From: PALSA-911 sp037442565
GTDB taxonomy: Bacteria > Pseudomonadota > Alphaproteobacteria > Acetobacterales > Acetobacteraceae
Direction of reading: 5' to 3'
DNA: 21,860 nt
Assembly (NCBI GenBank): GCA_037442565.1
Contig: JBBIQA010000062.1
Span: 1 to 21,860, forward strand
Shown here: positions 14,311-21,796 of the stretch, in pieces
Layout: each line of letters begins with the position of its first letter
How positions within the stretch are numbered: the first letter of the stretch is position 1
Made by a program: the position numbers and the translations under genes
The notes under the pieces: generated by a model
Database searches by the model: none
Seen by the model: only the letters and a program-made list of their open reading frames with translations
Told to the model about the DNA's origin: nothing

Positions 14311-15405
14311 ATGGCCGTTGAATTCATCGGTATGATCGCCTCGGAAGCGAAGTCCGAGATCCATCCGGCCCAGGGGCCGGTCATCGATCCCGATTACATC
14401 GCCCGCTTCGCCCAGGCGCATGAGGCCGCCGGCTTCGACCGGGTGCTGATTGCGCATAATTCATCGGATGCCGACGCCGTCCTGGTCGCCACCCACGCCG
14501 CGCAGCACACCCGTACGCTGAACTTCATGATCGCCCACCGCCCGGGCTTCATCGCCCCCACCTACGCCGCGCGGCTGTTCGCGACCTTCGATGTGTTCTC
14601 CGGCGGGCGCGGCGGCATCCACATCATCACCGGCGGCGACAGCAACGAGCAGCGCAAGGACGGCGATTACCTCAATCATGAGGAGCGCTATCGCCGCACC
14701 GACGAGTACGTCGGCCTGCTGCGCCGGACCTGGACGGCGGAGGCGCCGTTCAGCCACAAGGGCACCTATTATCAGGTGGAGAACGCCTTCGCCCGGGTGA
14801 AGCCGCTGCAGAAGCCGCATATCCCGGTTTATTTCGGTGGTTCGTCGGAACTGGCGATCGAGTTCGCCGCCCGGCACGCCGACATCTATGCGTTCTGGGG
14901 CGAAACCCTGGATATGGCGCGCGAAACCATCGCCCAGGTCCGCGCCGCCTGCGCCCGGATCGGCCGCGACCCCGCCAGCATGAAGTTCAGCCTGTCGATG
15001 CGCCCGGTGCTGGCCGGCACCGAGGAAGCCGCCTGGGCCCGCGCCAACCGGATCATCGAGCGCATCCGCGAACTGCGAGGCAAGAATTTCGGCCAGGCGA
15101 ATTCCCGCCCGGAAAGCATCGGCTCCAAGCGCCTGCTGGAAGCGGCCGCCGGCGGCAAGGTGCGCGACAAGCGGCTCTGGACCGAGGTGGCCGCCGCGGT
15201 CGGCGCCGGCTCCAACACCACGTCGCTGGTCGGCACGCCGGAGCAGGTGGCGGAAGCGCTGCTGGAATATCACGCGCTCGGCGTGACGACCTTCCTCATC
15301 CGCGGCTTCGATCCGCTGGAGGACGCAACCGATTACGGCCGCGCGCTGCTGCCGATGATCCGCGCGGCGGCCGCCAACGCGCCGGTCGCCTCCGCCGCGG
15401 AGTAG
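14311..15405 (+). CDS. ssuD: SsuD-like FMNH2-dependent alkanesulfonate monooxygenase
   Basis: A 364-residue luciferase-superfamily enzyme with the strongest resemblance to SsuD, which splits alkanesulfonates to aldehyde and sulfite. Matching segments are FMIAHRPGFIAPTYAARLFATFDVFSGGR, IITGGDSNEQRKDGDYLNHEERYRRTDEY (compare TGGDPNELAGDG in SsuD), IPVYFGGSSELAIEFAARHADIYAFWGE, and the end TSLVGTPEQVAEALLEYHALGVTTFLIRGFDPLEDA. It is slightly shorter than E. coli SsuD (381 aa). The ribosome site aggag is 6 bases before ATG. It follows the CoA-transferase by 102 bp and converges on cysI, the enzyme that would consume the sulfite it releases. The exact sulfonate is unknown, and no SsuE-type flavin reductase or SsuABC transporter is present, so the symbol is by similarity. 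Confidence 0.88.
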   Translation: MAVEFIGMIASEAKSEIHPAQGPVIDPDYIARFAQAHEAAGFDRVLIAHNSSDADAVLVATHAAQHTRTLNFMIAHRPGFIAPTYAARLFATFDVFSGGRGGIHIITGGDSNEQRKDGDYLNHEERYRRTDEYVGLLRRTWTAEAPFSHKGTYYQVENAFARVKPLQKPHIPVYFGGSSELAIEFAARHADIYAFWGETLDMARETIAQVRAACARIGRDPASMKFSLSMRPVLAGTEEAAWARANRIIERIRELRGKNFGQANSRPESIGSKRLLEAAAGGKVRDKRLWTEVAAAVGAGSNTTSLVGTPEQVAEALLEYHALGVTTFLIRGFDPLEDATDYGRALLPMIRAAAANAPVASAAE

Positions 15406-15416
15406 CCGGCCTACTC
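15400..15416. terminator. small palindrome formed by two convergent stop codons
   Basis: GAGTAG (15400-15405) and CTACTC (15411-15416) flank CCGGC. Each arm is the final Glu-TAG of one of the two convergent genes. It could be a weak bidirectional terminator; there is no T-run, so this is tentative. Confidence 0.25.
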
Positions 15417-17120
15417 GGCCGCCACAGCGTCCGTGGCGGCAATCAGGCCCAGCAGCGCATCGAGGCCGAGGCGGTTGCAAAAGTCGCCAAAGCCCTCGCC
15501 GGGCCGGCGATCCATTGAGAAGGCGGCGAACAGCGGCTCCAGCCTTGTGCCGAGATTGGCCAGCTTCACCCGCTCCAGCAGCTTGAACGACAGCCTGGTG
15601 CCCTCGAAATCGCCGCCGACGAAGATCGCGTACGACCCCGGAACCCGGCCGACCAGGCCGATATCGCCGGCGTAGCTGCGCGCGCAGCCATTCGGGCATC
15701 CGGTGATGCGCAGGCTGATCCGCTCGTTTTCCAGCCCATGGCGGCGCAGGGCGGCGTCGATCCCGTCCACGATGGGCTGGCGTACGCGCTCGGCCTCGGT
15801 CAGCGCCAGGCCGCAGGTCGGCAGCGCCGGGCAGGCCAGGGCCCAGAGGCCGAGCGGGGAATACTCCCCGGCCAGCCGGACGCCGTGGCCGCGCAGCAAC
15901 GCTTCCACCGCCGCCCGGTCCCGCGGCCGGATGCCGGGCAGCAGCACATCCTGCTGCGGTGTCAGGATCGGGTCGATGTCATAGGCGGCGACGATCCGGC
16001 GCAGCGCCGTGCGCAGCATCACCTCCGCACTGTCCTCGATCCGCCCCGACGGCACCGGCACGCCGAGCCATGCATTGCCGTCGTCCTGTTCGTGCCAGCC
16101 CAGCAGGTCCGGCACCTGGAAGGACGGCATGGGCAGCGGGTTCGCCAGCGGCCGGCCGAACGCGTTGCCGACACCGGCGCGGACGTAGTCCATTCCCCTG
16201 TCGTCCAGCACGTATTTCAGTCGCGCGCGCTTGCGGTCGCCGCGATCGCCGTGATCGCGCTGGAAGCGGATCACCGCCTCGGCCGCTTCCAGCAATTCAT
16301 CCGGCCCGACCGAGCCGATCACGCTGGCAAGGCGGGGATAGGTGTCGCGGCGGTTATGCGTCATGCCGAGCCCGCCGCCGATGGCGAGGTTGTAGCCGAT
16401 CAGGGATTGGCCGTCGAAGATGGCGATCACGCCGAGATCGTTGGCCAGCACGTCCGGCGTGTTGTCCTGCGGCGTGGCGATGGCGATTTTGAATTTGCGC
16501 GGCAGGAAGCTGGGGCCATACAGCGGCTCGGCCTCCTTGCCGGAGGTTTCGCGGTCCGGCTCGTCGAGAAAGATCTGGTGATAGGCGCGGCTTTTCGGCA
16601 GCAGGTTCTCCGACAGCATCCGCGCATCCGCTTCCAGCCTGGCGTGAACGCCATCGCGCAGCGGTGCCGGCGTGGTGATGACATTGCGGACCACGTCGCC
16701 GCAGGCGGCCTGGGTGGTCAGCAGCGTGTCGTTGATGGCGGCGATGGCCGGCTTCAGGTCGCCCTTCAACACACCGTGAAACTGGATGCCCTGCCGGGTG
16801 GTGATGCGCAGCGTGGCGTTGCCATGGGTGTCCGCGAGCGTGTCCAGCGCGAGGTACTGCGCCGCGGTCAGCCGGCCGCCGGGCATGCGCACGCGCACCA
16901 TGAAGGAATAGGCCTTTTCCTGGCCCTGCTGTTTCCGTTCGGTGGCGGTGTCTCGGTCGTATTGCTCGTAGGTGCCATGGAACTTCAGCAGGTTGTAGGC
17001 ATCCTCGCTGACCTGCGTGCCGCCGCCGGCGAGTTCCTCCGCCAGCGCCCCGCGCAGTCCGCGGCTGGATTCCTTGAGCAATTCCACGCCGGACCGCTTG
17101 GTTTGAAAATCCATGCCCAT
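15411..17120 (-). CDS. cysI: assimilatory sulfite reductase hemoprotein subunit (CysI)
   Basis: A 569-residue siroheme/[4Fe-4S] protein that reduces sulfite to sulfide for cysteine synthesis, with six electrons supplied by a flavoprotein or ferredoxin. The four cluster ligands are visible: Cys430 and Cys436 (ACPALPTCG) and Cys475 and Cys479 (TGCPNGCARS). The ferredoxin-like repeats carry RITTRQGIQFHG near 105, GDVVRNV near 141 and the long LPRKFKIAIATPQDN block near 207, all matching the NADPH-type CysI of E. coli in order and length (570 aa). The first ATG (17118-17120) or the second (17112-17114, MDFQTKRSG) may be used; the gggga upstream is better spaced for the second. No cysJ partner is visible. 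It is preceded by an AT-rich control region and converges on the SsuD-like gene with a 5-bp gap. Confidence 0.95.
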   Translation of the reverse strand: MGMDFQTKRSGVELLKESSRGLRGALAEELAGGGTQVSEDAYNLLKFHGTYEQYDRDTATERKQQGQEKAYSFMVRVRMPGGRLTAAQYLALDTLADTHGNATLRITTRQGIQFHGVLKGDLKPAIAAINDTLLTTQAACGDVVRNVITTPAPLRDGVHARLEADARMLSENLLPKSRAYHQIFLDEPDRETSGKEAEPLYGPSFLPRKFKIAIATPQDNTPDVLANDLGVIAIFDGQSLIGYNLAIGGGLGMTHNRRDTYPRLASVIGSVGPDELLEAAEAVIRFQRDHGDRGDRKRARLKYVLDDRGMDYVRAGVGNAFGRPLANPLPMPSFQVPDLLGWHEQDDGNAWLGVPVPSGRIEDSAEVMLRTALRRIVAAYDIDPILTPQQDVLLPGIRPRDRAAVEALLRGHGVRLAGEYSPLGLWALACPALPTCGLALTEAERVRQPIVDGIDAALRRHGLENERISLRITGCPNGCARSYAGDIGLVGRVPGSYAIFVGGDFEGTRLSFKLLERVKLANLGTRLEPLFAAFSMDRRPGEGFGDFCNRLGLDALLGLIAATDAVAAE

Positions 17121-17155
17121 TCCCCGATTTCGATCGTTAATTATCGTGCTCGCAC

Positions 17156-17234
17156 AGCAAAAGCCGATATATACCGTTTGTCAAATGTGCTTAGCGAATA
17201 TCACGACAATTCCGCATAAAATCGACGGAATATC
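17156..17234 (-). promoter_or_regulatory. candidate cysI promoter with upstream direct repeats
   Basis: On the minus strand a perfect -35 hexamer TTGACA (17179-17184) stands 17 bp before TTTGCT (17156-17161), a weak -10. This would give a leader of about 30 bases before the cysI start. Upstream of the -35, two identical GATATTC copies (minus strand; 17196-17202 and 17228-17234) lie 32 bp apart, about three helical turns, and an ATTCCG/CGGAAT inverted repeat (17209-17214, 17226-17231) overlaps them. This is the expected layout for an activator such as a LysR-type CysB regulator, but the regulator is inference. The region 17121-17450 is notably AT-rich compared with the rest of the window. Confidence 0.45.
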
Positions 17235-17274
17235 TTTATATATCATCGTTCTATCATATAATTAGGGGAAGAGT

Positions 17275-17367
17275 ATGCCGTTGCTTAAATTTGGCCACAT
17301 GGGGGAGCGGGCGATCATAAAGAACAGTCGAAAGTCGTATTATGCCTTGACGCGCGTTATAATATGA
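17275..17367 (+). CDS. possible 30-aa ORF in the AT-rich gap (doubtful)
   Basis: An ORF of 30 codons starts at ATG 17275 (MPLLKFGHMGERAIIKNSRK), is preceded by aggggaa 5 bases upstream, and ends in TGA at 17365-17367. A TATAAT at 17257-17262, with TTTATA 16 bp before it, could be a promoter, but a start there would leave the ribosome site outside the transcript. Its basic, short sequence has no recognised family. It may be chance in an AT-rich spacer. Confidence 0.2.
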   Translation: MPLLKFGHMGERAIIKNSRKSYYALTRVII

Positions 17368-17375
17368 TTGATCTT

Positions 17376-17412
17376 TCGTGGATTAGGTCGGGATGATACT
17401 CGATATCCACGA
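17376..17412. repeat. inverted repeat TCGTGGAT / ATCCACGA
   Basis: Perfect 8-bp arms at 17376-17383 and 17405-17412, separated by 21 bases, lie 39 bp upstream of the membrane-protein gene at 17451. It could be a leader hairpin or an operator for that gene; only the symmetry supports this. Confidence 0.4.
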
Positions 17413-17450
17413 TCAGACCGGCGGATAGCAACGCGCTCGAAGGAACCCAC

Positions 17451-17786
17451 ATGCAGTTCAAGCGAACAGCCACACGAAGCGTCGCGACCCCCCTCGTCCA
17501 CGGCGAGCCCAGGGAGCTATCCCGGGAGCTATCCGGCTATGTCGCCGGCATCCCCTTCCTGCTGGCCGCCGTGACGCCCTGCCTGGCCTTCCAGCCCGCC
17601 GCGGTGCTGGCCGGCTTCGTCCTCGCGGTTCTGGCGTTCTTCACGGTGCAACTGCCCGTCGCCGCCGTGCTGCTGGGTTCGTCTACCTCCGATGCGACCG
17701 GGTTCGCCCTGTCCCGCCGCGTCTACCTGGCGCTGTTGACGGTGTGGACGCTGACCGCCTGGCTCGCTTCTGCCGCCAACGGCTAG
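17451..17786 (+). CDS. small integral membrane protein (111 aa), unknown function
   Basis: A 111-residue protein with a polar N-terminus (MQFKRTATRSVATPLVHGEP) followed by two or three hydrophobic helices: about residues 30-47 (VAGIPFLLAAVTPCLAF), 51-76 (VLAGFVLAVLAFFTVQLPVAAVLL) and 90-108 (VYLALLTVWTLTAWLA). It is likely in the inner membrane. The ribosome site aagga lies 6-7 bases before ATG. Residues 21-29 contain RELSRELS, encoded by an exact 12-bp in-frame tandem duplication apart from its first base (17511-17522, 17523-17534). Upstream lies the AT-rich gap with an inverted repeat. I recognise no family. The O-methyltransferase starts 166 bp downstream on the same strand. Confidence 0.75.
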   Translation: MQFKRTATRSVATPLVHGEPRELSRELSGYVAGIPFLLAAVTPCLAFQPAAVLAGFVLAVLAFFTVQLPVAAVLLGSSTSDATGFALSRRVYLALLTVWTLTAWLASAANG

Positions 17787-17952
17787 GGATCCCGCTTCAC
17801 GGCACCTGCTCCAACGAGGGCCCGCGAGGAGCCATGTCGCCCGTCATTGCACCGTCCCGCACGACCGATGAAACTGGCGCAATGCCCAGCGGCATGACGC
17901 GCCACGACATGCGCGACGACAAGCGAGGGGCTCGGCAAACAAGGAGCGGACA

Positions 17953-18963
17953 ATGGCGGAACCAGTGTCGCCGGAAGGCATCCTGCAACTCGGCATGGCG
18001 TTCTGGGGATCGAAGGCGCTGCTGAGCGCCGTCGAACTCGGCGTGTTCACCGAACTGGCCGCCGGTCCCCGGGATCTTCCGGGCCTGGCCGCGAGCCTGG
18101 GGCTGCATCCACGCGGCGCTCGCGATTTCCTCGATACGCTGGTGGCGCTGCGCGTGCTCGACCGGCAAGGTGGCCGGTACGCGAATTCGGCGGAAGCCGA
18201 CGCCTTTCTGGATCGGGGCAAGCCGGCCTATGTCGGCGGCATACTGGAAATGTGCAACGCCCGGCTCTACGGCCATTGGGGCAAGCTCACGGACGCGCTG
18301 CGCACCGGACAGCCGCAGAATGAATCGACGCAGGGCGAGGACGTGTTCGCGACGTTGTATGCCGATCCGAAACGGCTCGCAGGGTTTCTCAAGGCCATGA
18401 GCGGGATCAGCATCGGCACCGCGCGCGTCATGGCGGCGGCTTTCCCGTGGCAGGAGTATCGATCCTTCGTCGATGTCGGCTGTGCCCAGGGGGGCTGCTC
18501 GGCAGTGCTCGCCGAGGCGCATCGCCACCTCAACGGCATCGGCTTCGACCTTCCGCCGGTCCAGCCCATCTTCGAGGCTCACGCCGCCGAACGCGGGCTG
18601 GCCGGCCGGCTCCGGTTTCAGCCCGGGGACTTCTTCAAGGACGCCCTGCCAGCGGCCGATGTCATGATCATGGGCCATATCCTGCACGATTGGGATCTGC
18701 CGACGAAGCGGATGCTGCTGGCCAAGGCCCATGATGCGCTGCCGCCGGGCGGAGCCCTGATCGTCTATGAGGCGCTGATCGACGACGACCGCCGGGAGAA
18801 CGCGTTCGGCCTGCTGATGAGCCTGAACATGCTGATCGAAACCCCGGGCGGGTTCGATTTCACCGGTGCCGACTGCATCGGCTGGATGCGCCAGGCGGGC
18901 TTCCGGGAAGCCACGGTGCAGCCGCTGAACGGACCCAACTCGATGGTCGTCGGCCGGAAGTAA
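17953..18963 (+). CDS. SAM-dependent O-methyltransferase (class II, plant-OMT-like)
   Basis: A 336-residue methyltransferase with an N-terminal winged-helix dimerisation domain (residues 1 to about 90, LGVFTELAAGPRDLPGLAASLGLHPRGARDFLDTLVALRVL) and a Rossmann SAM domain. The SAM motif is VDVGCAQGG at 173-181, the acidic loop is GFDLPP at 197-202, and GHILHDWD at 241-248 holds His245, the position of the catalytic base in plant-type O-methyltransferases. The family includes acetylserotonin, hydroxyneurosporene and polyketide O-methyltransferases, so it probably methylates a hydroxyl on a small aromatic or isoprenoid molecule; the acceptor is unknown. The ribosome site aaggag is 7 bases before ATG. 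It converges on the ACT-domain gene with a 10-bp gap. Confidence 0.92.
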   Translation: MAEPVSPEGILQLGMAFWGSKALLSAVELGVFTELAAGPRDLPGLAASLGLHPRGARDFLDTLVALRVLDRQGGRYANSAEADAFLDRGKPAYVGGILEMCNARLYGHWGKLTDALRTGQPQNESTQGEDVFATLYADPKRLAGFLKAMSGISIGTARVMAAAFPWQEYRSFVDVGCAQGGCSAVLAEAHRHLNGIGFDLPPVQPIFEAHAAERGLAGRLRFQPGDFFKDALPAADVMIMGHILHDWDLPTKRMLLAKAHDALPPGGALIVYEALIDDDRRENAFGLLMSLNMLIETPGGFDFTGADCIGWMRQAGFREATVQPLNGPNSMVVGRK

Positions 18964-18973
18964 CCTTGGCCGT

Positions 18974-19507
18974 TCAGCCGGCCGGCGGTTCGGTCAGCTT
19001 GAAATCCACCATCATGTCGTTGCCCAGGCGCTCCAGGTCGCGGCGCAGGCCGTCGGTGCCGATGGCGGCTGGCACCCGCAGCCGTGCCTCGGCGTGGAAC
19101 AGCGTTTCGCCGGAAAACGAGCCACTGTGGATGTTGGTGGTCAGTTCCTCGATGTTCACGCCGGACCCGGCCAGCACGCGGGTGACGTCGCGCACGATGC
19201 CCGGCCGGTCCTGGCAGACCAGCTCGAGCACCAGCAGCGGTTCGGGCGGCGGCGTGCGCGGGGTCTCGGCGGCTCCGGGATGGATTAGCACCTGCAGCCC
19301 ATCGGCGCGCAGCGCCTCGAACGCTCCGGCCAGCCCTTCGAGTTGATCATCGCCGATGCTGACCAGTACCATGCCGGCGAACTGGCCGGCCAGATGCGCC
19401 ATCCGGCTTTCCAGCCAGCTGCCGCCGCGGGCGGCCACCTGCTCGGACAAGCGACTGACCAGGCCGGGACGGTCGGGACCGACCAGGGTGAGGATGATCG
19501 ATGCCAT
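18974..19507 (-). CDS. double ACT-domain protein, GcvR-like
   Basis: A 177-residue protein made of two ACT domains: residues 2 to about 75 (SIILTLVGPDRPGLVSRLSEQVAARGGSWLESRMAHLAGQFAGMV) and about 92 to 172 (LVLELVCQDRPGIVRDVTRVLAGSGVNIEELTTNI). Both have the GPDRPG/QDRPG turn that binds amino acids. The pair resembles GcvR, the glycine cleavage repressor accessory protein, and the unnamed two-ACT proteins found widely in proteobacteria. It is probably a cytoplasmic amino-acid-sensing regulator. I chose ATG 19507 (MASIILTLVGPD), with ggagg about 9 bases upstream; the frame is open to 19564 without domain content. It is divergent from the SDR gene with a 91-bp gap. Confidence 0.9.
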   Translation of the reverse strand: MASIILTLVGPDRPGLVSRLSEQVAARGGSWLESRMAHLAGQFAGMVLVSIGDDQLEGLAGAFEALRADGLQVLIHPGAAETPRTPPPEPLLVLELVCQDRPGIVRDVTRVLAGSGVNIEELTTNIHSGSFSGETLFHAEARLRVPAAIGTDGLRRDLERLGNDMMVDFKLTEPPAG

Positions 19508-19598
19508 GTGGATACGCCTCCGCCGCGAACTGGTATGCTGCCCCGAACAGGGCCGCGCCGGCAACCCGGCCCGAACCTAGCCGCACTGGAGGATCCGC

Positions 19599-20339
19599 AT
19601 GGCCGAACCCGTAAGAACCCTGCTGCTGACCGGAGCCAGCCGGGGCATCGGCCATGCGACCGTGAAGGTCTTCGCGCGGGCCGGCTGGCGGGTGCTGACC
19701 GTGTCGCGCCAGCCGTTTTCCTCGGAATGCCCGTGGCCGGGCGGGGCGGCAAACCACATCCAGCTCGACCTGGCGAACCCCGATCTGCTGCCCGACGCGA
19801 TCGCGGACATCCAGGACCGGCTGGGGAACGGCTTGCTGCACGCGCTGGTGAACAATGCCGGCATCTCACCGAAGGAGGAGGGCGGCGGGCGGCTGGGGGT
19901 GCTGAAGACGGATGCGGGGCTTTGGCGGCACGTGTTTCAGGTCAATCTGTTCTCCACCGCGCTGCTGGCGCGTGGCCTGTTCACCGAATTGCAGGCAGCC
20001 GGCGGATCGATCGTCAATGTCACCTCCATCGCCGGCTCGCGGGTGCATCCGTTCGCCGGCGTCGCCTATGCCGCCTCGAAGGCCGCCCTGGTCGCGCTGA
20101 CGCGGGAGATGGCGCACGAGTTCGGGCCATTCGGGGTGCGGGTGAACGCCATCTCGCCCGGAGAGATCGACACCGCGATGCTGTCGCCGGGAACCGCCGA
20201 TCTGGTGCAGCGGGAAATCCCCATGCGCCGGCTCGGGACACCGGAGGAGGTCGCGCAGACCATCCTGTTCCTGTGCACCCCCGCTTCCTCCTACATCAAC
20301 GGCGCGGAAATCCACATCAATGGCGGCCAGCACGTGTAG
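19599..20339 (+). CDS. short-chain dehydrogenase/reductase (classical SDR)
   Basis: A 246-residue NAD(P)-dependent oxidoreductase of normal SDR length. The nucleotide motif TGASRGIG is at 11-18, NNAG at 85-88, the catalytic Ser143 (VTSIAG), Tyr157 and Lys161 (YAASK) are all present, and Asn116 (FQVNLFS) completes the tetrad. VNAISPGEIDTAM and the C-terminal INGAEIHINGGQHV are typical. Arg15 and Arg37 near the cofactor loop fit NADP(H), but this is inference. The substrate is unknown. The ribosome site ggagg is 6-7 bases before ATG. The MFS gene follows on the same strand after 152 bp, so the two may serve the same substrate. Confidence 0.94.
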   Translation: MAEPVRTLLLTGASRGIGHATVKVFARAGWRVLTVSRQPFSSECPWPGGAANHIQLDLANPDLLPDAIADIQDRLGNGLLHALVNNAGISPKEEGGGRLGVLKTDAGLWRHVFQVNLFSTALLARGLFTELQAAGGSIVNVTSIAGSRVHPFAGVAYAASKAALVALTREMAHEFGPFGVRVNAISPGEIDTAMLSPGTADLVQREIPMRRLGTPEEVAQTILFLCTPASSYINGAEIHINGGQHV

Positions 20340-20491
20340 ACCGGTCCCTCTGCCCGGAGCGCACATCTAACCCGCGCAAACATGAAGGCTGCGGCCTTGC
20401 CTTTCGCCGCGGAACCTGGGACTCCCCCGGTCCGCCCCGGCGCCGGCATGGCCGAGCATGGGTATTTGGTTTCAAAAGGAAACGATTGACT

Positions 20492-21796
20492 GTGAGTACA
20501 CTGGAACAACGCACCATCGCGAAGGTCTCGGGGCGCCTGATCCCCTTTCTGATCGTCTGCTATTTCGTCGCCTACCTGGACCGGGTGAATGTCAGCTTCG
20601 CGGCGCTGACGATGAACCAGGACCTCGGCATTTCCGCCTCCAGCTTCGGCTTCGGCGCCGGCATCTTCTTCCTCGCCTATTTCATCTTCGAAGTGCCGTC
20701 GAACCTGTTCCTGGAGCGCTTCGGCGCGCGCAAATGGATCGCGCGCATCATGTTCACCTGGGGCATCCTGTCCGCCGCGATGGCCTTCATCGGCGGCGAG
20801 ATGGGATTTTATATTGTCCGCGCGCTGCTCGGCATCGCCGAGGCCGGCTTCTTCCCCGGCATCATCTTCTTCCTGACCCTGTGGTTCCCGGCCGCCTACC
20901 GGGCGCGGATCGTGGGCATGTTCATGGCCGCCATCCCGCTCTCCACCGTCATCGGTGCCCCGGTCTCCGGCCTGCTGCTCGGCATGGACGGCTGGATGGG
21001 CTTCAAGGGCTGGCAGTGGCTCTTCCTGATGGAAGCGGCACCCGCGGTGATCCTGTCGGCGGTGGTGTTCTTCTACCTGACGGACAGCCCGGCCCAGGCG
21101 AAGTGGCTGGCTGCCGATGAGCGCGAATGGCTGATCAACCGCCTGGCGGCCGAGCGCAGCAACCGCGAGGCCGTGCACAAGCACAGCGCCCTGCAGGCGA
21201 TCCTGGACCCCAAGGTGCTCGCGCTCGGCGTGGTCTATTTCGGCGCCGTCGCCACCAATTACGGCCTCAGCTTCTTCCTGCCGCAGATCGTCAAGGCGTT
21301 CGGCCTGTCGAACATGCAGACCAGCCTGGTCTCGGCGCTGCCGTACGTGGTCGGCACCTTCGCCATCGTCTGGTGGGGCAAGCGTTCGGACAGCAAGCTC
21401 GAACGGCGCTTTCATACCGCCTTCCCGATCTTCATTGCCGCCGCGGGCATCGCGGTGTCCACGCTGCTGCCCGATCCGACCCTGAAGATGGTGGCGCTCA
21501 GCATCGCCGGCTTCGGCATCTTCGGCTGCCTGTCGGTGTTCTGGACCCTGCCGACCGCCTTCCTGTCCGGCCCCGCGGCCGCGGCCGGCATCGCCGCGAT
21601 CAACTCCATCGGCAACCTGGCCGGCTTCGCCGGTCCCTACGCGATGGGCTACATCAAGGATGCCACCGGCAGCTTCAACGGCGGCCTGCTGGCACTGTCC
21701 GCCGTCGGCTTCATCGCCATGGTCATCGTCCTGCTGATGCGCCACGACCACGCGTTGGAACAGGCACCGCCCGGCATGCAGGTCCGGCAGCGGTAG
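20492..21796 (+). CDS. MFS permease of the anion:cation symporter (ACS) family
   Basis: A 434-residue, 12-helix inner-membrane permease. The N-terminus LIPFLIVCYFVAYLDRVNVSFAALTMNQDLG and FFLAYFIFEVPSNLFLERFGARKWIARIM are hallmarks of the ACS branch (phthalate, tartrate, hydroxyphenylacetate, glucarate and similar organic acid:H+ symporters). RALLGIAEAGFFPGIIFFLTLWFP and the central loop YLTDSPAQAKWLAADEREWL also match. The start is uncertain. GTG 20492 is given, but an in-frame TTG at 20486 is 5 bases after the aagga ribosome site and may be better. The frame is open far upstream through two other genes, which is not coding. It follows the SDR gene and is followed directly by the dispersed two-hairpin repeat. 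An organic acid substrate is likely. Confidence 0.93.
   Translation: MSTLEQRTIAKVSGRLIPFLIVCYFVAYLDRVNVSFAALTMNQDLGISASSFGFGAGIFFLAYFIFEVPSNLFLERFGARKWIARIMFTWGILSAAMAFIGGEMGFYIVRALLGIAEAGFFPGIIFFLTLWFPAAYRARIVGMFMAAIPLSTVIGAPVSGLLLGMDGWMGFKGWQWLFLMEAAPAVILSAVVFFYLTDSPAQAKWLAADEREWLINRLAAERSNREAVHKHSALQAILDPKVLALGVVYFGAVATNYGLSFFLPQIVKAFGLSNMQTSLVSALPYVVGTFAIVWWGKRSDSKLERRFHTAFPIFIAAAGIAVSTLLPDPTLKMVALSIAGFGIFGCLSVFWTLPTAFLSGPAAAAGIAAINSIGNLAGFAGPYAMGYIKDATGSFNGGLLALSAVGFIAMVIVLLMRHDHALEQAPPGMQVRQR

Noticed and set aside
15738..17219. 493-codon plus-strand ORF opposite cysI
   Set aside because: Antisense shadow; low-complexity Arg/Gln/His composition and no family features, while the minus strand has all four cluster cysteines.
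17347..17363. TTGACG followed by TATAAT as a sigma-70 promoter
   Set aside because: Only 5 bp separate the two hexamers, so they cannot form one promoter; no good -35 stands 16-18 bp before this TATAAT.
17834..18025. 64-codon ORF with aggag just before ATG 17834, overlapping the O-methyltransferase start
   Set aside because: The spacing of the ribosome site is too short, composition is Arg/Met-rich, and it overlaps the true gene in another frame.
19343..20491. Long open frame upstream of and fused to the ACS-family MFS gene
   Set aside because: It runs across the ACT-domain and SDR genes in another frame and its translation is Arg/Pro/Gly-rich with no domain; high GC keeps it open. The MFS protein begins near 20486-20492.
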